From Setoptus koraiensis (Eukaryota > Arthropoda), in assembly GCA_048013815.1 (NCBI GenBank), contig CM106586.1:18290001-18354000 (forward strand): a stretch of DNA of 64,000 nucleotides, read 5' to 3'. Both the position numbers and the translations under genes were made by a program. Positions 62,332 through 64,000 of the stretch are shown piece after piece; the first letter of the stretch is position 1, and the number at the start of each line of letters is the position of its first letter. The notes beneath the pieces were generated by a model, which did not search any database, was not told the DNA's origin, and worked only from the letters and a program-made list of their open reading frames with translations.

Positions 62332-62841
62332 TTATTTTTTGGCCTTCACTGCCTTAGCGGATTTAGCGGCAGCAGCAGCGGGCTTCTTTTTATCTGTGTT
62401 CTTCTTTTCTCCGTTCTTCTTGCTGGCTGCTTGTTTCTTTTCTTGAAATTTCAATTGTTTCACTTTTTCCTTGAGGAGTTTGTTTACCTTCTGTTTAAGC
62501 TTGTAGACTTTGAATCTACCTAGGTCGCTTAAATCCTTTCTCCTTTTGTCAGCTAACAAACGTTTGAATTGGATTGATGACTTCCATTTTGTGTCAATAT
62601 CGTTCTTTTTCCATTCACGTTCAACGACGGACGTTGAGGCACTGTGTTCTAAATTGATCTTGTGTTTTGTCAGACGGAGCCTCTTGAATCTGATTGGTTG
62701 CCTTTTCACTTTAGAGCAGGGACCATCAACTAGGGCTCTGTTTTGGTCGATAACATCGACGATGGCCACAGGTCGGCCAGCGTTCCTTCCATAGCTCACG
62801 TAGGCAACACGGCCAATTTCAACGAGATGCTTGATTGCCAT
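62332..62841 (-). CDS. RPL14: 60S ribosomal protein eL14
   Basis: Structural protein of the large ribosomal subunit. 169 residues, similar to fly RpL14 (166) and shorter than the human protein with its Ala/Lys tail (215). The N-terminal KOW-type half VEIGRVAYVSYGRNAGRPVA, IVDVIDQNRALVDGP is nearly invariant in animals. The central part (DINxKW: DIDTKWKSS) and RFKVYKLKQ follow, then a Lys/Ala-rich C-terminus. The ATG is preceded immediately by a TCTAG acceptor-like site, so the 5' UTR exon probably lies upstream beyond an intron, as is common in ribosomal protein genes. I could not place that exon. Confidence 0.96.
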   Translation of the reverse strand: MAIKHLVEIGRVAYVSYGRNAGRPVAIVDVIDQNRALVDGPCSKVKRQPIRFKRLRLTKHKINLEHSASTSVVEREWKKNDIDTKWKSSIQFKRLLADKRRKDLSDLGRFKVYKLKQKVNKLLKEKVKQLKFQEKKQAASKKNGEKKNTDKKKPAAAAAKSAKAVKAKK

Positions 62842-64000
62842 CCTAGATTATAAATGGAGAATGTCTATTATCTTGGCTATAAATGTTTTGTGTAAATGAA
62901 ATTATAAATAACTAAGCGATGACCAATATAATTTGTTATAATAATTGTTCCGATAATGATTATGTCCAATAGCCCAATAATAATAGTGACGGTAATGTCG
63001 ATCTGTCTAGCATGCCTTCGAATTGAAAACGGAATGCCTCCGATCGCATGAGTTTTCACCATTCGCTTCCACAGAGCACATGCACAAACTCTGCTCATAC
63101 TTCCGGACGTGCATTTCTGTGCCAACGAGGATTTGAGCAGCAAAATTGCGGCTCTTCACATGCAGGAATGAAGCAGTCTTTAGAACATTGCAGAACAGCG
63201 CATGATTCTATTATACGGCGCGAACGAGAGGAATTCTTGACATTTGGCGCCAAGTTCAAAGCTCTATTTTTTTTTTTAAATCTGACCAACTTTCGAAGAA
63301 CATTTCCAAAAGATAACGTCCTCCGGCAAATCCTTTTCAAAATTAACAGAGGCTCAAGGAAGTTAAAAATTGCCACCGAAATATACTAGCAGGAAATAAT
63401 CAATCCACTGATATCGATGAAATCGTCATTGGCATTATGAGCATGGGGAGCGGTTTCGTCTAGCATCTTGCAGACCAGTTAAAACTTTTTCACCATGATG
63501 CCAACTTTACTTTTGATTTTCACCGAGAAATAGTTGAGTATTGTCCCAACAAATACTTACTCGTAGCTAAGATTTTTCCAAGATTGTGTGAATATACTCG
63601 TCTTAGTGCCACAATTTATGTGACACTGACCCACGCTTGATGCAATGTTTGCAGTGCAAACTTTGCACCGATTTGCGACGAAGCATCAGTTTTCACGAGA
63701 TTTGTCGTTGGATTTAACGGATTTTCACGGATGAAATATGTATATCGTGATGTGCCGGTGTCGAAATACAAGTTTGACAGATCGAGTTTTTTGTGAATTC
63801 TGGCGCACTCAAAATTCATAGCTGGTAATTGATTGATCCCAAAACAATGAATGATTAAGCTGGGTATGTTTGTTTTTATTCATTGAAACAATTGCGAGAA
63901 CATTTTAATTCTCTAATAATGAATATTTTTAACAACTTTTGAATCATGACTAGAGTTTGACTGTTAAATTTTGCTCATAAATACTGTGGTGACAATTGTA
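62842..64000. other. window end, no assigned gene
   Basis: Should contain the promoter and noncoding first exon of RPL14. A 67-codon ATG frame on the minus strand (63819-63616) and a 113-codon plus frame (63048-63389) have no recognisable similarity and may be chance. Nothing else supported. Confidence 0.5.

Overview
The window looks like nuclear DNA of an arthropod. Its protein-coding genes have short introns (about 50-340 bases, mostly near 100), canonical GT-AG sites and AATAAA signals. Many proteins carry long Gln/Asn runs. The recognisable genes are animal genes: a proteasome ATPase, AP-3 mu, GPS2, ALG-2, a bHLHE22/Oli factor, a cadherin and a LITAF protein. A mite or other chelicerate would fit the compactness and the CAA/CAG-rich DNA, but I cannot prove the clade.

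Layout. (1) 1-7.9 kb: gene-free, GC-rich, made of short tandem duplications and CAA/CAG (or TTG/CTG) arrays. (2) 7.9-15.9 kb: an AT-richer island with three genes: a six-helix cytochrome b561 (+), a nine-finger C2H2 zinc-finger protein (+), and a single-exon cadherin (-) whose stop lies 117 bases from the zinc-finger stop, tail to tail. (3) 15.9-37.6 kb: a 21.8-kb gene desert of the same repeat-rich composition, with several perfect fold-backs and no convincing gene. (4) 37.6-62.8 kb: a dense gene block. It holds a very large bHLHE22/Oli-type factor (+), PSMC5/Rpt6 (+), a small secreted Gly/Tyr-rich protein (-, three tiny exons), a disrupted parvin-like gene (-), AP-3 mu (-), a LITAF-domain protein (+), GPS2 (-), an F-box protein (+), ALG-2/PDCD6 (-), a membrane-anchored short-chain dehydrogenase (+) and ribosomal protein eL14 (-). 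(5) 62.8-64 kb: nothing assigned.

The genes do not form one pathway. The housekeeping block covers proteasome, ribosome, AP-3 and LITAF endolysosomal traffic, calcium sensing and corepressor functions. The gene deserts flank developmental-type genes (cadherin, zinc finger, bHLH), which suggests, but does not show, a regulatory landscape for the bHLH gene. The most unusual points are: the parvin copy with a TGA at a conserved Trp plus apparent frame breaks; the small secreted gene at 44.1-44.6 kb, whose exons are each too short to stand out; a 61-base miRNA-like hairpin at 28.2 kb and other perfect fold-backs in the desert; the 984-residue size of the bHLH protein; and a one-base phase conflict at the first AP-3 mu intron. 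All assignments come from reading motifs and remembered family sequences; no search was run.
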